A stretch of 64,000 bases of DNA. It comes from Prevotella sp. oral taxon 475. Lineage in GTDB: Bacteria > Bacteroidota > Bacteroidia > Bacteroidales > Bacteroidaceae. This document shows positions 1 to 8,583 of this stretch, in pieces (the stretch's first letter is position 1; the number at the start of each line of letters is the position of its first letter). The stretch lies in the NCBI RefSeq assembly GCF_018127805.1, contig NZ_CP072334.1, forward strand, positions 2,024,001 through 2,088,000, written 5' to 3'. Position numbers and translations under genes: made by a program. The notes beneath the pieces are model-generated. The model made no database searches. It was not told the DNA's origin and worked only from the letters and a program-made list of their open reading frames with translations.

Positions 1-1
1 A

Positions 2-211
2 AACAGCTGCCATCGCTATGGCACTACATTCGATATTGCCTACAATCGCTACAAAACGGTTGAGGATCCCAACGGTCCTTCCCGCCGTCGTGTACGCAAC
101 GACACGCTCAAATGGGTGCTCAGCGAAGTGCTCAACGATCTGCGCACCGCCCACCGCTGCTACATTAAATACGAAGTAAAGCAGGGGTGCTTCCACATCA
201 CGGTGAGATAG
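2..211 (+). CDS. DUF5715 family protein, C-terminal part
   Basis: The reading frame is open from the left edge of the window to a TAG stop, about 69 residues. It contains CHRYGTTFDIAYNRY and ends CFHITVR. The H-x-x-GTTFDI block is typical of Bacteroidota DUF5715 proteins and resembles the metal-binding SxHxxGxAxDI block of M15-type (VanY/DD-carboxypeptidase-like) peptidases, so a murein or peptide hydrolase role is possible. The N-terminal part, including any signal peptide, is outside the window. The frame is clear; the family call rests on one motif. Confidence 0.6.
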   Translation, partial: NSCHRYGTTFDIAYNRYKTVEDPNGPSRRRVRNDTLKWVLSEVLNDLRTAHRCYIKYEVKQGCFHITVR

Positions 212-215
212 ATGG

Positions 216-256
216 GATGAGTTGACGAGTTGATAAGTTGATGAGTTGACGGATTA
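216..256. repeat. Degenerate 8-bp tandem repeat (GAGTTGAY)
   Basis: Just after the DUF5715 stop the sequence reads as consecutive octamers: GAGTTGAC, GAGTTGAT, AAGTTGAT, GAGTTGAC, GGATTAAC. The same degenerate octamer appears at 10395-10545 and, on the other strand and more eroded, at 24660-24752. It is always intergenic. No function is known to me. Confidence 0.6.
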
Positions 257-283
257 ACCAAGATAGGATTGGATGAAACGAAA

Positions 284-316
284 AGAGGATGCTCCATGAA
301 TAGGGGCATCCTCTCT
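284..316. terminator. Bidirectional hairpin terminator
   Basis: AAGAGGATGC and GCATCCTCTCTT form an inverted repeat around a loop of about 13 nt, between the convergent DUF5715 gene and the lipoprotein gene. Nearly the same stem is reused at 4243-4269 and a variant at 33474-33507, so this looks like a recurrent terminator type in this genome. Confidence 0.65.
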
Positions 317-350
317 TAGTTTATACTCTTAAATTCTCGTCAGCTTAGGG

Positions 351-848
351 TTAGGGCTTCTTTACGCTCAGGTTCTTGCCCTCATAGCTACCGCTGATGG
401 TCGTTGTTTTACCGGTCGGGTCTTTCTTGATGAATGTGAACTTAACGGTATAAACATCACCGCTCTTGTTAACATACAACGAGCTACCTTCTGCCAAAGG
501 CGAACGGGAATCTGCATCAACCGCACCGTTTACCGACCAGTCGATATTGCTCTTCTTGCTCAAATCGATGGTTTTGCCAAACTGATTGGTCGGAATGGTA
601 AAGCCAACAGTGGTCATGTTAATGCCTGCCGCCGAAGGAGAACCTGCTGTAAGTAAACCGATAAGAGAACCACCGCCTTCGTTCAGAGAAGCTCCTACGA
701 TGCTTACGGCCTGACCATTAACAACAATCGTGTTACTGTTCTTGTCGTCATCGTCGCTTCCGCAAGAAGCAAAAAGGGTTGAAGCACAAACAGTAACAAG
801 TGCTACTGCCAACAGACTGAAAAACTTCATTGTCTTGTTTGATTTCAT
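351..848 (-). CDS. Hypothetical surface lipoprotein
   Basis: A 165-residue protein with a lipoprotein signal peptide: basic MKSNKTMK start, hydrophobic core, then lipobox LFASC with the lipid-bearing cysteine near residue 29. The cysteine is followed by GSDDDDK. An acidic run at this place is a known surface-export signal for Bacteroidota lipoproteins. The mature part is about 135 residues, rich in Ser, Thr and Gly, with no motif I recognise. A second in-frame Met at residue 7 is an alternative start. It is a single gene facing the DUF5715 gene across a shared terminator. The gene call is secure; the function is unknown. Confidence 0.8.
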   Translation of the reverse strand: MKSNKTMKFFSLLAVALVTVCASTLFASCGSDDDDKNSNTIVVNGQAVSIVGASLNEGGGSLIGLLTAGSPSAAGINMTTVGFTIPTNQFGKTIDLSKKSNIDWSVNGAVDADSRSPLAEGSSLYVNKSGDVYTVKFTFIKKDPTGKTTTISGSYEGKNLSVKKP

Positions 849-1142
849 AATTACTTTGTTTTAATTGACTCCACGACTGATAAATTACTGTCTCATTTAT
901 TTTATTAAACTCTCCGGCGGGCTGTCTTCAAGAGTGCCGTGGAAAAACTCTCTCCAATAGTCTTCCGAACTGACCGCAAAGTTATTAACATTTTCAAGAC
1001 TACACAAAGAAAACAGTAAGATTTTTTATACTCTAATCTCTTTTTCTTGTGAAAGCTTTTTCAATTTGCTCCTATCACTTAGTTTCTTAAATATTGAGAT
1101 GAATGAAAGGATAGAGCAAAATTATATGATAAAACAAATTCA

Positions 1143-1172
1143 CCCGAATATTCTCTTTTAAGAATATTCGGG
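1143..1172. terminator. Perfect 12-bp inverted repeat
   Basis: CCCGAATATTCT and AGAATATTCGGG are exact reverse complements around a 6-nt loop, in the 540-bp gap between the two lipoprotein genes. It lies about 215 bp past the stop of the minus-strand gene ending at 1389 and may end that transcript. A GC-poor stem without a strong T run also allows a role as a regulatory palindrome. Apart from this, 849-1320 is AT-rich and holds no gene I can support. Confidence 0.45.
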
Positions 1173-1348
1173 TTGAAAGGGTTGTGATTACTGAGTTTTC
1201 CACAAGGGAATACCACTTGTCAAATAATCAAAGTAAATAACTACATTTGCAGTTGTGCACTTTTGTTTGACAACCTACAGGGTTATAAATTTTCTTGCAA
1301 CGGGTTGGATATTTCAATGTCTCTCACCCTCCTTTATCCAGTTAGGCT

Positions 1349-1368
1349 CCCTCCCCTTTTGGGGAGGG
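1349..1368. repeat. GC-rich 8-bp hairpin just 3' of the fimbrillin-like gene
   Basis: CCCTCCCC-TTTT-GGGGAGGG is a perfect 8-bp stem with a 4-nt loop, followed on the + strand by a G-rich segment to 1380. It begins about 20 bp past the stop codon of the 1389-2957 gene. Similar G-rich hairpins are common intergenic elements in Bacteroidota, so it may simply be one of these or a terminator. Its size and place also match the cruciform found 3' of variable repeats in diversity-generating retroelements. Confidence 0.55.
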
Positions 1369-1388
1369 TCGGGGTGGGGCTTTTAGGA

Positions 1389-2957
1389 CTACTCGAACCC
1401 GCCAACCCTGTTCCCGCTGCCGCAACTGTAGTAGAACACGGTGACGTTGAAACTGTTGAAGGACAGGTAGTACGCGTAGTAGCTGGTCCATGGGAAAGCA
1501 CTTGACGACCAATAGATTCCGGTGTCGCCAACGTAGTTCAGCTGACCAGAGTCGTAGTAACCCAAGGCGGGCAGGTAGAAGTAATTACCTGCATCGGCGA
1601 CGGAAGGGAGACCAGAGTTTCTGATACTACTGCTGTTGTTGGTGTAGCTTATCCCTGTTGTACGCATGTCGGTTGTACCGTCGGCAGATTTCTCGACGTC
1701 GTAATGACTCTCTCCCTTTAATACAGACTTCTTCTTAAACCACATACCACCTTTATATAAATGACCCATAGTTGTCCATAACTCATCTGCATCCCAACGT
1801 GGATCGCCGTTCATGCAATACCAAGACAGCTCGTTAACGTTGGGAAGACCTGCGCAACTCTGGGTAGCTTGGAATGCACCGCCACCCTCGTGGTACCAAC
1901 GAGAGTCACTGTTGCTCTGGGGGAAGTTTGAAGAACTCCTATTGTTTAGTGTTGGTTGGCCTGTGTTTCCTGCCAAATTCTTTGTCCATTCGTAACCATA
2001 CCAATATTGCTGCTGAGCATCCCACATGTAATAATGGTCGCCATCGTAGTCGCGTACGTTGAGGTCGGCGGTCATATCGTAGTAGGTGTTCGAAGCGTAT
2101 GCTGTAGATGGATATATCTTAGTTATAGTTCCCTCTGTACCTGTTGCCACGTCCTTTACCCAATAACGTACCCTTAAAGTATGAGTGCCTGGCTTAATCA
2201 CCATGTAAGCTCCGTTAGTTGTTACGCTGGCGCTGTTGTTGGTTAGTGGGAAGCCGGTTGCGCCTTGTGTCGTTAAGACTATCTTGTCTCCGTTTGTTAC
2301 TGCGGAAGCGTCTAAAGCACCTGTTGTTGGGTTGATGGTGTAGGTCTCGGCGATATCGTTGTCGGAGCTTACTTCTACCTTTGTTAACTTACAGTTCCGT
2401 AGAATTGTGTTACTTGTGTAAGGCTGGAAGACTAAGTAAGCCGGATGATGCTCCAATACGAACGCAAACTGATTTTTGTCTGTCACTTTTGTAGCGGTAG
2501 CAGTACCGTAATCGCCTGCTGTGCCAAAGTGCGCGGTGTTGTCTGGAGCGGTCTGGCTCTGGGCCGTTGAGATAGTTACTGAGTTGCCACTACTGTTCTT
2601 GCCCAAGTAATAAACTTTATAACTTGTACTTGCGCCAAACTTGCCAGGAACTCTATAACGGAAGGAAGCTACCTTCTGAGTTGGAGCGTTGCTACTCTTC
2701 TGCAATACACCATCATCATCCTTTACGTAGATATAATCACCTGCTTCCCAAGAGAAGTCGCTACTGTTATAATCCAATGACGTGCGGGTTTTTGCCTCGT
2801 CGCCTGCTACGAAAGTTGTTAGGTTCTTATTCCCCTCCTCGTTTGGCTTTGCCGGGTTCTGAGCCACGTCGTCCTTTGTACATGAGGCCAAAGCCAAACC
2901 TAAGCTCAGCATGATGCCCAAAGACTTTATTCCTGATAAAAGGGACTGATGTTTCAT
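1389..2957 (-). CDS. Fimbrillin-like lipoprotein with Fib_succ_major C-terminal domain
   Basis: A 522-residue surface lipoprotein. The signal peptide ends in lipobox LALASC (Cys near 26) followed by TKDD. Residues about 50-300 carry the fimbrillin-like pattern TRTSLDY with FSWEAGDYIYV. The last 150 residues carry the C-type-lectin-like block YFYLPALGYY, GIYWSSS, AYYLSFNSF and end RVGGFE, as in Fibrobacter succinogenes major paralogous domains. The last 45 codons are unusually rich in NNC codons for Tyr, Phe, Asn, Ser, Gly and Thr, the pattern left by adenine-directed mutagenesis of AAC codons in diversity-generating retroelement targets. No reverse transcriptase gene is seen in this window. 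A small acidic-tailed gene lies 54 bp upstream on the same strand. Likely role: surface ligand binding. Confidence 0.75.
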   Translation of the reverse strand: MKHQSLLSGIKSLGIMLSLGLALASCTKDDVAQNPAKPNEEGNKNLTTFVAGDEAKTRTSLDYNSSDFSWEAGDYIYVKDDDGVLQKSSNAPTQKVASFRYRVPGKFGASTSYKVYYLGKNSSGNSVTISTAQSQTAPDNTAHFGTAGDYGTATATKVTDKNQFAFVLEHHPAYLVFQPYTSNTILRNCKLTKVEVSSDNDIAETYTINPTTGALDASAVTNGDKIVLTTQGATGFPLTNNSASVTTNGAYMVIKPGTHTLRVRYWVKDVATGTEGTITKIYPSTAYASNTYYDMTADLNVRDYDGDHYYMWDAQQQYWYGYEWTKNLAGNTGQPTLNNRSSSNFPQSNSDSRWYHEGGGAFQATQSCAGLPNVNELSWYCMNGDPRWDADELWTTMGHLYKGGMWFKKKSVLKGESHYDVEKSADGTTDMRTTGISYTNNSSSIRNSGLPSVADAGNYFYLPALGYYDSGQLNYVGDTGIYWSSSAFPWTSYYAYYLSFNSFNVTVFYYSCGSGNRVGGFE

Positions 2958-3011
2958 CTTTCTTTTTTCTTTGTTCGTTTTCTTTTTTTTGTTAATTAAT
3001 CGCTTTAGGAA

Positions 3012-3245
3012 TTAGTCGTTCCATGATGAAGAGCTGTCATCGTTAGCTTCTTCGCTACTGTCCTCCTCAAAGTACTCATCACTCCATAAGCCGAAAGACT
3101 TGGCTGGAGCCGTTGGACCAGTACCGTGATTTGCCTTCTTGTGCTGGCTCGGGAAAGACGTATCCATGAGATAAGTCATTTCGCTCACTTGGATTATCAT
3201 GCAACGTGGTGCAGAATAATCCTTCTTTTCTTGCTTCTTTCTCAT
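3012..3245 (-). CDS. Small acidic-tailed protein upstream of the fimbrillin-like gene
   Basis: A 77-residue protein with a basic start (MRKKQEKKDY), a middle PRCMIIQVSEMTYLM, and a C-terminus of mostly Ser, Glu and Asp ending SSSSWND. It has no signal peptide or membrane segment. The layout (short basic head, a hydrophobic I-V-L block, disordered acidic tail) recalls short proteins that sit before surface-protein genes in Prevotella and Bacteroides. The 54-bp gap and shared strand suggest co-transcription with the 1389-2957 gene. Function unknown; because the frame is short, the gene call itself is moderately sure. Confidence 0.55.
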   Translation of the reverse strand: MRKKQEKKDYSAPRCMIIQVSEMTYLMDTSFPSQHKKANHGTGPTAPAKSFGLWSDEYFEEDSSEEANDDSSSSWND

Positions 3246-3631
3246 TGCTTTTTTGATTTGATTAAAAATAGTTGTTATCTACTCTCTATGTGGCTTCGTT
3301 GCTCACCTTTTATTATATACATCCTGACAAACTCATTATTTATCCTTTATGGTTGCCTGCCCTCTTCCCGCTCTATAGGCAGACAGCGTATCACTGCTGC
3401 CTGCCCGAGAAATCAACGAGAGAAAACAAACTATTATCAGAGAATTACAATTATTTGTTACGGTAATTTCAGTGCTTAAAACGTTCTTATTTTGCTTTCT
3501 TGATAGCTCGCAAACGGGCACAAAAAAGCGAACAAAGGGAACTCCTTGGAGCCCTTTGCTAATAGAGGTTGCACGCATTTCACGCGCGCGTAGGGAAAAG
3601 TGAAAAAGTCTTACGCTACCAATAGGTGCGC

Positions 3632-3672
<41 letters not shown>

Positions 3673-3848
3673 GGTAGTCATTTTCTCGGAGACTACCAAA
3701 CAATGGGTGTTAAAAGATGCAGAAAAGTTTTTGCTCTTCTGCTCTGTTACACCTTTATTATTTATATGCACATTTATCATCACGGCTGCAAAGATAAGCA
3801 AAATCTTCTTTTCTCACAAATCTTCCCGCAATGAATCCATCTCTTTCT

Positions 3849-3895
3849 TTTCTCATTCGATCATTAAACACAGACCAAGACCTACGGCCTTGTTT
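3849..3895. repeat. Dispersed repeat, copy 1 (GACCTACGGCCTTG)
   Basis: The segment with GACCTACGGCCTTGTTTTCTC recurs in reverse orientation at 31775-31815. Both copies are intergenic, about 28 kb apart, and diverge outside this block. It is probably an old mobile or REP-like fragment. Confidence 0.5.
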
Positions 3896-4089
3896 TCTCT
3901 TTGTACGCCGTAAACAAGGTAGGTTCGCTTCGCTCACCAGCCTTGCTCTACCAACAGACCAACCCTTACAGGGTTGTTTACTACCTCAACATCTCCACTC
4001 CTTCCCTCTCTACCCCTTACTATTTCCCCTCTTTTCTCCTTACTACTTACTACTTTCCTCCTCACTACTTCCCTCCTTCCCTTTCCATC

Positions 4090-4165
4090 TCTTAGCTTTC
4101 GCCACCCAAAAGCTAAGGAAACGCAGGCCGAAAGTTAAGGAAATGGAAGGCGAAAGCTAAGAAAT
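4090..4165. repeat. 22-bp repeat family, locus A (one forward, three inverted units)
   Basis: One forward unit (TCTTAGCTTTCGC) is followed by three units in the opposite orientation (AGCTAAG/AGTTAAG cores), so the first pair can fold into a hairpin. The core and spacing match six other loci in the window. Upstream, from about 3940, is a pyrimidine-rich stretch (CTCCTTACTACTT) that also precedes this repeat at 44505 and 56800. Nothing else in 3246-4362 looks coding. Confidence 0.75.
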
Positions 4166-4242
4166 AGGAAGACGTCTATGCAAACTTCTGTGGTTCAAGG
4201 CGTTTTTACAAATTATATACGCAGGAGGATGGGCATCAAAAA

Positions 4243-4269
4243 AGAGGATGCAACAAGGTTGCATCCTCT
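4243..4269 (-). terminator. Terminator of the POT transporter gene
   Basis: AGAGGATGCAAC and GTTGCATCCTCT form a perfect 12-bp stem with a 3-nt loop. On the minus strand it is followed by a T run. It lies about 95 bp past the transporter stop and shares its stem with the hairpin at 284-316. Confidence 0.8.
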
Positions 4270-4362
4270 CTTAAGGGGTGATAGTTGATGGGGCGTTTTA
4301 GTCCACGGTCTTAAATTTTTTGGTCCACTGTTTCACATCTTTTAGCCCACGATTTCATTCTT

Positions 4363-6033
4363 TTAGCTCACTTTCTCAAGTCGTTTCATGATCGAGAAGA
4401 TGAAGAGGGCTGAGAGCAGACAGCAAACGATGAGTACACTCCATACCATCCACAGCTGCATGTCGCCCCATAGATAGCCAATGATGGCCACAAGATAGTT
4501 GCCAATGGCAGTAGCAACAAACCAACCGCCCATCATCATGCCCTTGTATTTGGGCGGTGCTACTTTCGATACGAAAGAGATGCCCATCGGCGAGAGCAGC
4601 AGTTCGGCGAAGGTAAGGACGAGATAGGTAGAGATGAGCCAGTTGGGCGAAACCAAAAGATTGTCGGCAATGCCCTCGGTTTGCACTGTTGTGGGCGTGG
4701 GCAGACCGAGTGAGGCCACGGCAAGAATCATAAATCCGCAGGCTGCAATGAGCATTCCGAAACCTATCTTACGCGGAGCAGAGGGCTCTTTGCCCTTGCG
4801 TGCCAGGTAACTGAAGACGGCCAGCGAGACGGGCGTTAAGGCAACGACGAAGAAGGGATTGAACTGCTGGAAGATTTGCGGAAGAATCTTCACCTCGCCG
4901 TCCATCGTGTGATAGTTGGCTGCAATGCCAATGACAGCCGCCACGAGCAAAACACCCGAGATGCCTTTGCCTTTACTTGTTTTCGACTGGAAAAACGAGA
5001 AGGCACTGTATACCGCCACGACGGCAAGAACTAGGTTGAGAACGTCGAAGCCCAAGCGGTCGAACCCCATAACGGACTTAGCGGTGTAGTCGCGGGCGAA
5101 GAACGTCATTGTCAGTCCGTTTTGATGGAAGGCCATCCAAAAGAAGATCACAACGGCGAAGACCAGCAACAGGGCGATGATGCGTTGACGGGTGTCGGCC
5201 GGAGAAAGTTCGTCGGCCTGTGCGTCGATGCTGCCAGATTGGACTTTCTGCTTATTGTTGACGTCGGCATGCTTAAAAGTGGAACGGAATGCCACATAGA
5301 TGGCCATCGAGATGATGAGCGAGATGCAGGCCACGGCAAACCCATAGTTGTAGGCTTTTGAGAGTTGCTCGATGTAGGTGGTGCAGAAGGTGGCCATATC
5401 GCCCGTAAAGCCCTGTGCGGCTTTTAGCTGTTCGAGCAGCACGTTACCGTCTGGCTTGATGGTTCCGTCGAGAAACTGATGGGCCAACGACGGGATCTGG
5501 GGTTCGTAGGTGAAGTGAGAACCGGCCAGAACGTAATTGGTTACCTTCGTTGCGGCCGTCGGAGCAAAGAGTGCTCCTACGTTGATGGCCATGTAGAAGA
5601 GGCTAAATGCAGTGTCGCGCTTGCCGCTGAGCTGCGGATTGTCGTAGAGATTGCCCACCATGACCTGGAGATTGCCCTTAAACAAGCCCGTCCCGCAGGA
5701 GATGAGAGCCAGCGCACCGAACATCATGGCCTTGCCGGTGATGTCGGCTCCGGTGGGGATGGCCAGCAGCGTATAGCCCAAAAACATGACGACGATGCCC
5801 GATGTCACCATCTTGCCGTAGCCAAAACGGTCGGCAAGGATTCCGCCGATGAGGGGCATGAAATAAACAAAGCCGAGGAAACTTCCGAAGATAGTGGATG
5901 TTTCTGCCGCGGTGTAACCGAACTTGGCTTGCAAAAACAAAGTGAAAATGGCAAGCATGGTGTAGTAACCGAAACGCTCGCCCGTATTGGCTAATGCCAA
6001 TGCGTACAGTCCTTTAGGTTGACCTTCAAACAT
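4363..6033 (-). CDS. POT/PTR family proton-coupled oligopeptide transporter
   Basis: A 556-residue inner-membrane protein with at least 12 hydrophobic segments. The N-terminal NTGERFGYYTMLAIF contains the E-x-x-E/R-F-x-Y-Y signature of proton-coupled peptide transporters. ADRFGYGKMV matches the loop 2-3 major-facilitator motif, and GLFKGNLQVMVG fits the family helix 4. Such proteins import di- and tripeptides with protons, in keeping with a peptide-fermenting lifestyle. It stands alone with its own terminator. The class is sure; the exact substrate range is not. Confidence 0.9.
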   Translation of the reverse strand: MFEGQPKGLYALALANTGERFGYYTMLAIFTLFLQAKFGYTAAETSTIFGSFLGFVYFMPLIGGILADRFGYGKMVTSGIVVMFLGYTLLAIPTGADITGKAMMFGALALISCGTGLFKGNLQVMVGNLYDNPQLSGKRDTAFSLFYMAINVGALFAPTAATKVTNYVLAGSHFTYEPQIPSLAHQFLDGTIKPDGNVLLEQLKAAQGFTGDMATFCTTYIEQLSKAYNYGFAVACISLIISMAIYVAFRSTFKHADVNNKQKVQSGSIDAQADELSPADTRQRIIALLLVFAVVIFFWMAFHQNGLTMTFFARDYTAKSVMGFDRLGFDVLNLVLAVVAVYSAFSFFQSKTSKGKGISGVLLVAAVIGIAANYHTMDGEVKILPQIFQQFNPFFVVALTPVSLAVFSYLARKGKEPSAPRKIGFGMLIAACGFMILAVASLGLPTPTTVQTEGIADNLLVSPNWLISTYLVLTFAELLLSPMGISFVSKVAPPKYKGMMMGGWFVATAIGNYLVAIIGYLWGDMQLWMVWSVLIVCCLLSALFIFSIMKRLEKVS

Positions 6034-6091
6034 AGTTTTTATTTTTTAGTTAAGGGTGGATGAATTCTTGAGTTGTCAAACATGGCGATGT

Positions 6092-6835
6092 TCACCTCCG
6101 GGTCTTGGCTACGTCGAAGAGATAGGCTATCTTCAGGAGGATATTTCCAAAGTTGGACCGCCCGAAAAAGTCGCGTTTGCTCTCGCCGTAGATGCTGCCC
6201 AGGCCGTAGTAATAGCGCGCTTCGAGAAGGAAATGGCCCACACTGGGCAGACGATATTCTGCCCCCAAACCTGCGGCAATGCCGTAGTCGAACTTCCGTT
6301 CGACGGGCATCGACTCTTGCTCGACCACTTTGTTGGCTCTATCGGCGAGGTTTCTTTGAGTCGCCTCGTAGTTCGTCTGCGTCTGCTCGCTCAAATAAAG
6401 CCCCATCTGCGGGCCCAACTGGAAGAAGAACTGTGCGCCACGGTCTTCTTTTCCCCAAGCCAAATGAGCAAAGATGGGCACCTGAACGTAGTTGATCGTA
6501 CGCAAGTAAGACTCGGCCTCGCCGGTATGGGTATTGATAACGGCACGTCCGTCGAGGTCTTTGATGTCTTGCTTCCAACCAATCGAGGCATAATTCACCT
6601 CGGCATAGAGGGAACAAAAGGTGTTGAAGTATTTCTCGCAGACGTATTTCACCGACAGTCCGCCTGTGAAACCGCCATGCTGCGACTGGTCTACCTTGGG
6701 GTTGAATCCTACCGAACTCAACACATAGCCGCCATTGAGACCTATCGAGAGATCGCTGCGATGAAGCCCTATCTGCGCCATCGACTGCAATGGGAAGAAG
6801 AGAAGGAATTGAAGAAGAAGTTGTTTTGCGTTCAT
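6092..6835 (-). CDS. Outer-membrane beta-barrel protein (PorT/OMP_b-brl_2 type)
   Basis: A 247-residue protein with a cleavable signal peptide (hydrophobic run ending QSMAQ) and then alternating aromatic and polar strands (GLNGGYVLSS, FCSLYAEVNYASIGW, FLLEARYYYGLG) ending in a hydrophobic strand, IAYLFDVAKTRR. This is the small eight-strand barrel typical of Bacteroidota porin-family and PorT-like proteins. It lies 12 bp past the stop of the LysM/binding-protein gene on the same strand, so the two are probably one operon. Specific role unknown. Confidence 0.75.
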   Translation of the reverse strand: MNAKQLLLQFLLFFPLQSMAQIGLHRSDLSIGLNGGYVLSSVGFNPKVDQSQHGGFTGGLSVKYVCEKYFNTFCSLYAEVNYASIGWKQDIKDLDGRAVINTHTGEAESYLRTINYVQVPIFAHLAWGKEDRGAQFFFQLGPQMGLYLSEQTQTNYEATQRNLADRANKVVEQESMPVERKFDYGIAAGLGAEYRLPSVGHFLLEARYYYGLGSIYGESKRDFFGRSNFGNILLKIAYLFDVAKTRR

Positions 6836-6847
6836 CGGTCTGCCGGA

Positions 6848-8203
6848 TTAATAGGCCAGGGATTCTATCTTTCGGTCGTACGTGTAATGAATGAGCATGA
6901 ATGCCACGTTCTGCATCCCCCCGTTGCCTACACGTTGGAAGCTCATCGGGGTTTGCAACGCCGTATAAACGTTCTGCTCTTTCGTCCCCATGAATGCCTT
7001 ACCGTATTTGTGCAATCCTCGCAAGAAGAACTGAGCATGGTCATATCCGGTGAGAGCAAACCGCGGAAGGGCGTATTGCATCGGCATACTGAACCACCGA
7101 CGATAGCTGTTTTCCAATTGCTGCGTCTTCGTTGAGAGGGGGTTATAATAAAAGGTGGTGGGGATGTAGGTGTTGTATTTAAAAAAATGGTCGAGGTGTT
7201 GCTTCGTGTACATCAACCATTCGGTATAGCCGAAGAGCGAGATCACAATGCCGGGAGCATTGGCCGTAAGCCCGTTGATCTTGGCAAGAGCCACCGACAG
7301 CTCGGGCGATCGACCCGTATTCAGCACTACGACGTTGGGTTGGGTGCGACTGAAAGCCTTGGCAAAGGCATCCTCGGGCGATCGAAGATTGGTAATACTG
7401 TATTTGATACCCCGCGCGCTGAATTGGTTTCGCAGCGCAGAAGTAAAAATTCCTTTCTTGCTGGTGCTGTCGTTACAATCGATAAAAACGGGGTGCTGCT
7501 TGGCGAATCGCTCCAAAAAGGCATCGATGGTGGCGTTATTCAACTCGTCGGTCGACTGATATACTTGATACACCTGCGGATTGCGCACGACCTCGTCGCC
7601 CCCAATCGAAAACGGAATCACGAGTTTGATGCCCGCCGTTTTACAAAAGTCGGCCAGCGGACGCACCTGTTTGGTATAGAGCGGACCAAAGATGATGTCG
7701 CACTTCTTCGCCTCTGCCTTGAGCAACGTCTGTCGCACGTCGGCATCTGCCGAAACATTCCAGGCATAAACCTCCGTCGAGATTCCTTGTTGTCTCAAAC
7801 TGTCGCAGCCCATCAGGAGTCCGCGATAGTATTCCACCATTCTTTTCCCGTCACCGTCTACATTGTGCAGTGGAAGCATCACGCCCACCCGAATGGCTCG
7901 ATTGCGAACATCTGCCGACGACGAGAGTGCCCTCTGAGTGGCCGAAGCCGCCGGTTTCTGTGTCGAGGGGTAGGGGATGAAGATGTAGTCACCCTTCTTC
8001 AGTTCGTAGCCAGCCACCTTCATGTCGGGATTGGCCGTGATGAGCTCTTCCAGTGTAATGCCATAACTCTTGGCAATCCCGAAGAGCGTATCTTTCTTTT
8101 TCACTTGATACATGTCTCGCCATTTCAGCGTCTGCGCCCATACATTGACACATAAGAGTGCGATAACGGCTAAAAGCATGTATTTGGAAATCGTTTTGAT
8201 CAT
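6848..8203 (-). CDS. LysM domain plus type 1 periplasmic-binding-protein-like domain
   Basis: A 451-residue exported protein: signal peptide (MIKTISKYMLLAV to VWAQ), then a LysM murein-binding domain (YQVKKKDTLFGIAKSYGIT, residues about 30-75), then a fold resembling branched-chain amino-acid-binding proteins (IRVGVMLPLHNVDGDG, CDIIFGPLYTKQV, FIDCNDST). The LysM domain suggests it sits on peptidoglycan; the ligand is unknown. The open frame extends upstream to 8302, but a promoter -7 box lies at 8226-8233, so translation should start at the ATG at 8203. It is probably co-transcribed with the downstream outer-membrane protein gene. Confidence 0.8.
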   Translation of the reverse strand: MIKTISKYMLLAVIALLCVNVWAQTLKWRDMYQVKKKDTLFGIAKSYGITLEELITANPDMKVAGYELKKGDYIFIPYPSTQKPAASATQRALSSSADVRNRAIRVGVMLPLHNVDGDGKRMVEYYRGLLMGCDSLRQQGISTEVYAWNVSADADVRQTLLKAEAKKCDIIFGPLYTKQVRPLADFCKTAGIKLVIPFSIGGDEVVRNPQVYQVYQSTDELNNATIDAFLERFAKQHPVFIDCNDSTSKKGIFTSALRNQFSARGIKYSITNLRSPEDAFAKAFSRTQPNVVVLNTGRSPELSVALAKINGLTANAPGIVISLFGYTEWLMYTKQHLDHFFKYNTYIPTTFYYNPLSTKTQQLENSYRRWFSMPMQYALPRFALTGYDHAQFFLRGLHKYGKAFMGTKEQNVYTALQTPMSFQRVGNGGMQNVAFMLIHYTYDRKIESLAY

Positions 8204-8225
8204 CGTATACTTTTGATTGTTCGCT

Positions 8226-8233
8226 GCAAAGAT
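8226..8233 (-). promoter_or_regulatory. -7 box of the LysM/binding-protein gene
   Basis: TATCTTTG on the minus strand, followed by CAGC, fits the Bacteroidota primary sigma -7 consensus TAnnTTTG. It decides the start codon at 8203. Confidence 0.65.
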
Positions 8234-8308
8234 AACGATTTTGAAAGAACAAGCAATGAAAATGCAACATAAGAGAGGGTTGTTCGCCTCGTTCAAGCGC
8301 AAAAATGA

Positions 8309-8455
8309 GCCGTCGCTCCAAGCGATAGCTCGTTTTCTTCCTTTTTTTGTTTTCGCTCCAGAGCGAAAGCTTCTTTTCTCTATTTTGCAGCTTTCGCTCC
8401 GACGCGAAACTTTCTTTGCGTCCTTTTCTCCCCTTCGCTCCGGCGCGAAGCCTTA
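8309..8455. repeat. Four imperfect palindromes spaced 40-41 bp
   Basis: The motif CGCTCC, within imperfect palindromes such as TTTCGCTCCAGAGCGAAA and CTTCGCTCCGGCGCGAAG, begins at 8314, 8354, 8395 and 8436. The palindromes are joined by T-rich spacers. The array lies between the divergent LysM/binding-protein gene and typA, upstream of both promoters. No known element comes to mind. Confidence 0.7.
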
Positions 8456-8526
8456 CGGGAAAACTCTGGTGTCTCTCTAATCGTCAATTGTCGCATCCGC
8501 AATGGTCGATTGTCAATTAAATGCCG

Positions 8527-8534
8527 TACCTTTG
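8527..8534 (+). promoter_or_regulatory. -7 box of typA
   Basis: TACCTTTG followed by CAACC, 50 bp upstream of the typA start codon. Confidence 0.65.
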
Positions 8535-8583
8535 CAACCGATTCAATAACAAAGGATAATTCACAACTTAAGGTAAAAAGACA

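Noticed and set aside
4090..4165. 22-bp repeats as a short CRISPR-like array
   Set aside because: A 13-nt core with 9-nt filler is too short for repeat plus spacer, orientation flips inside loci, and fillers share ATTT/GTTT ends.
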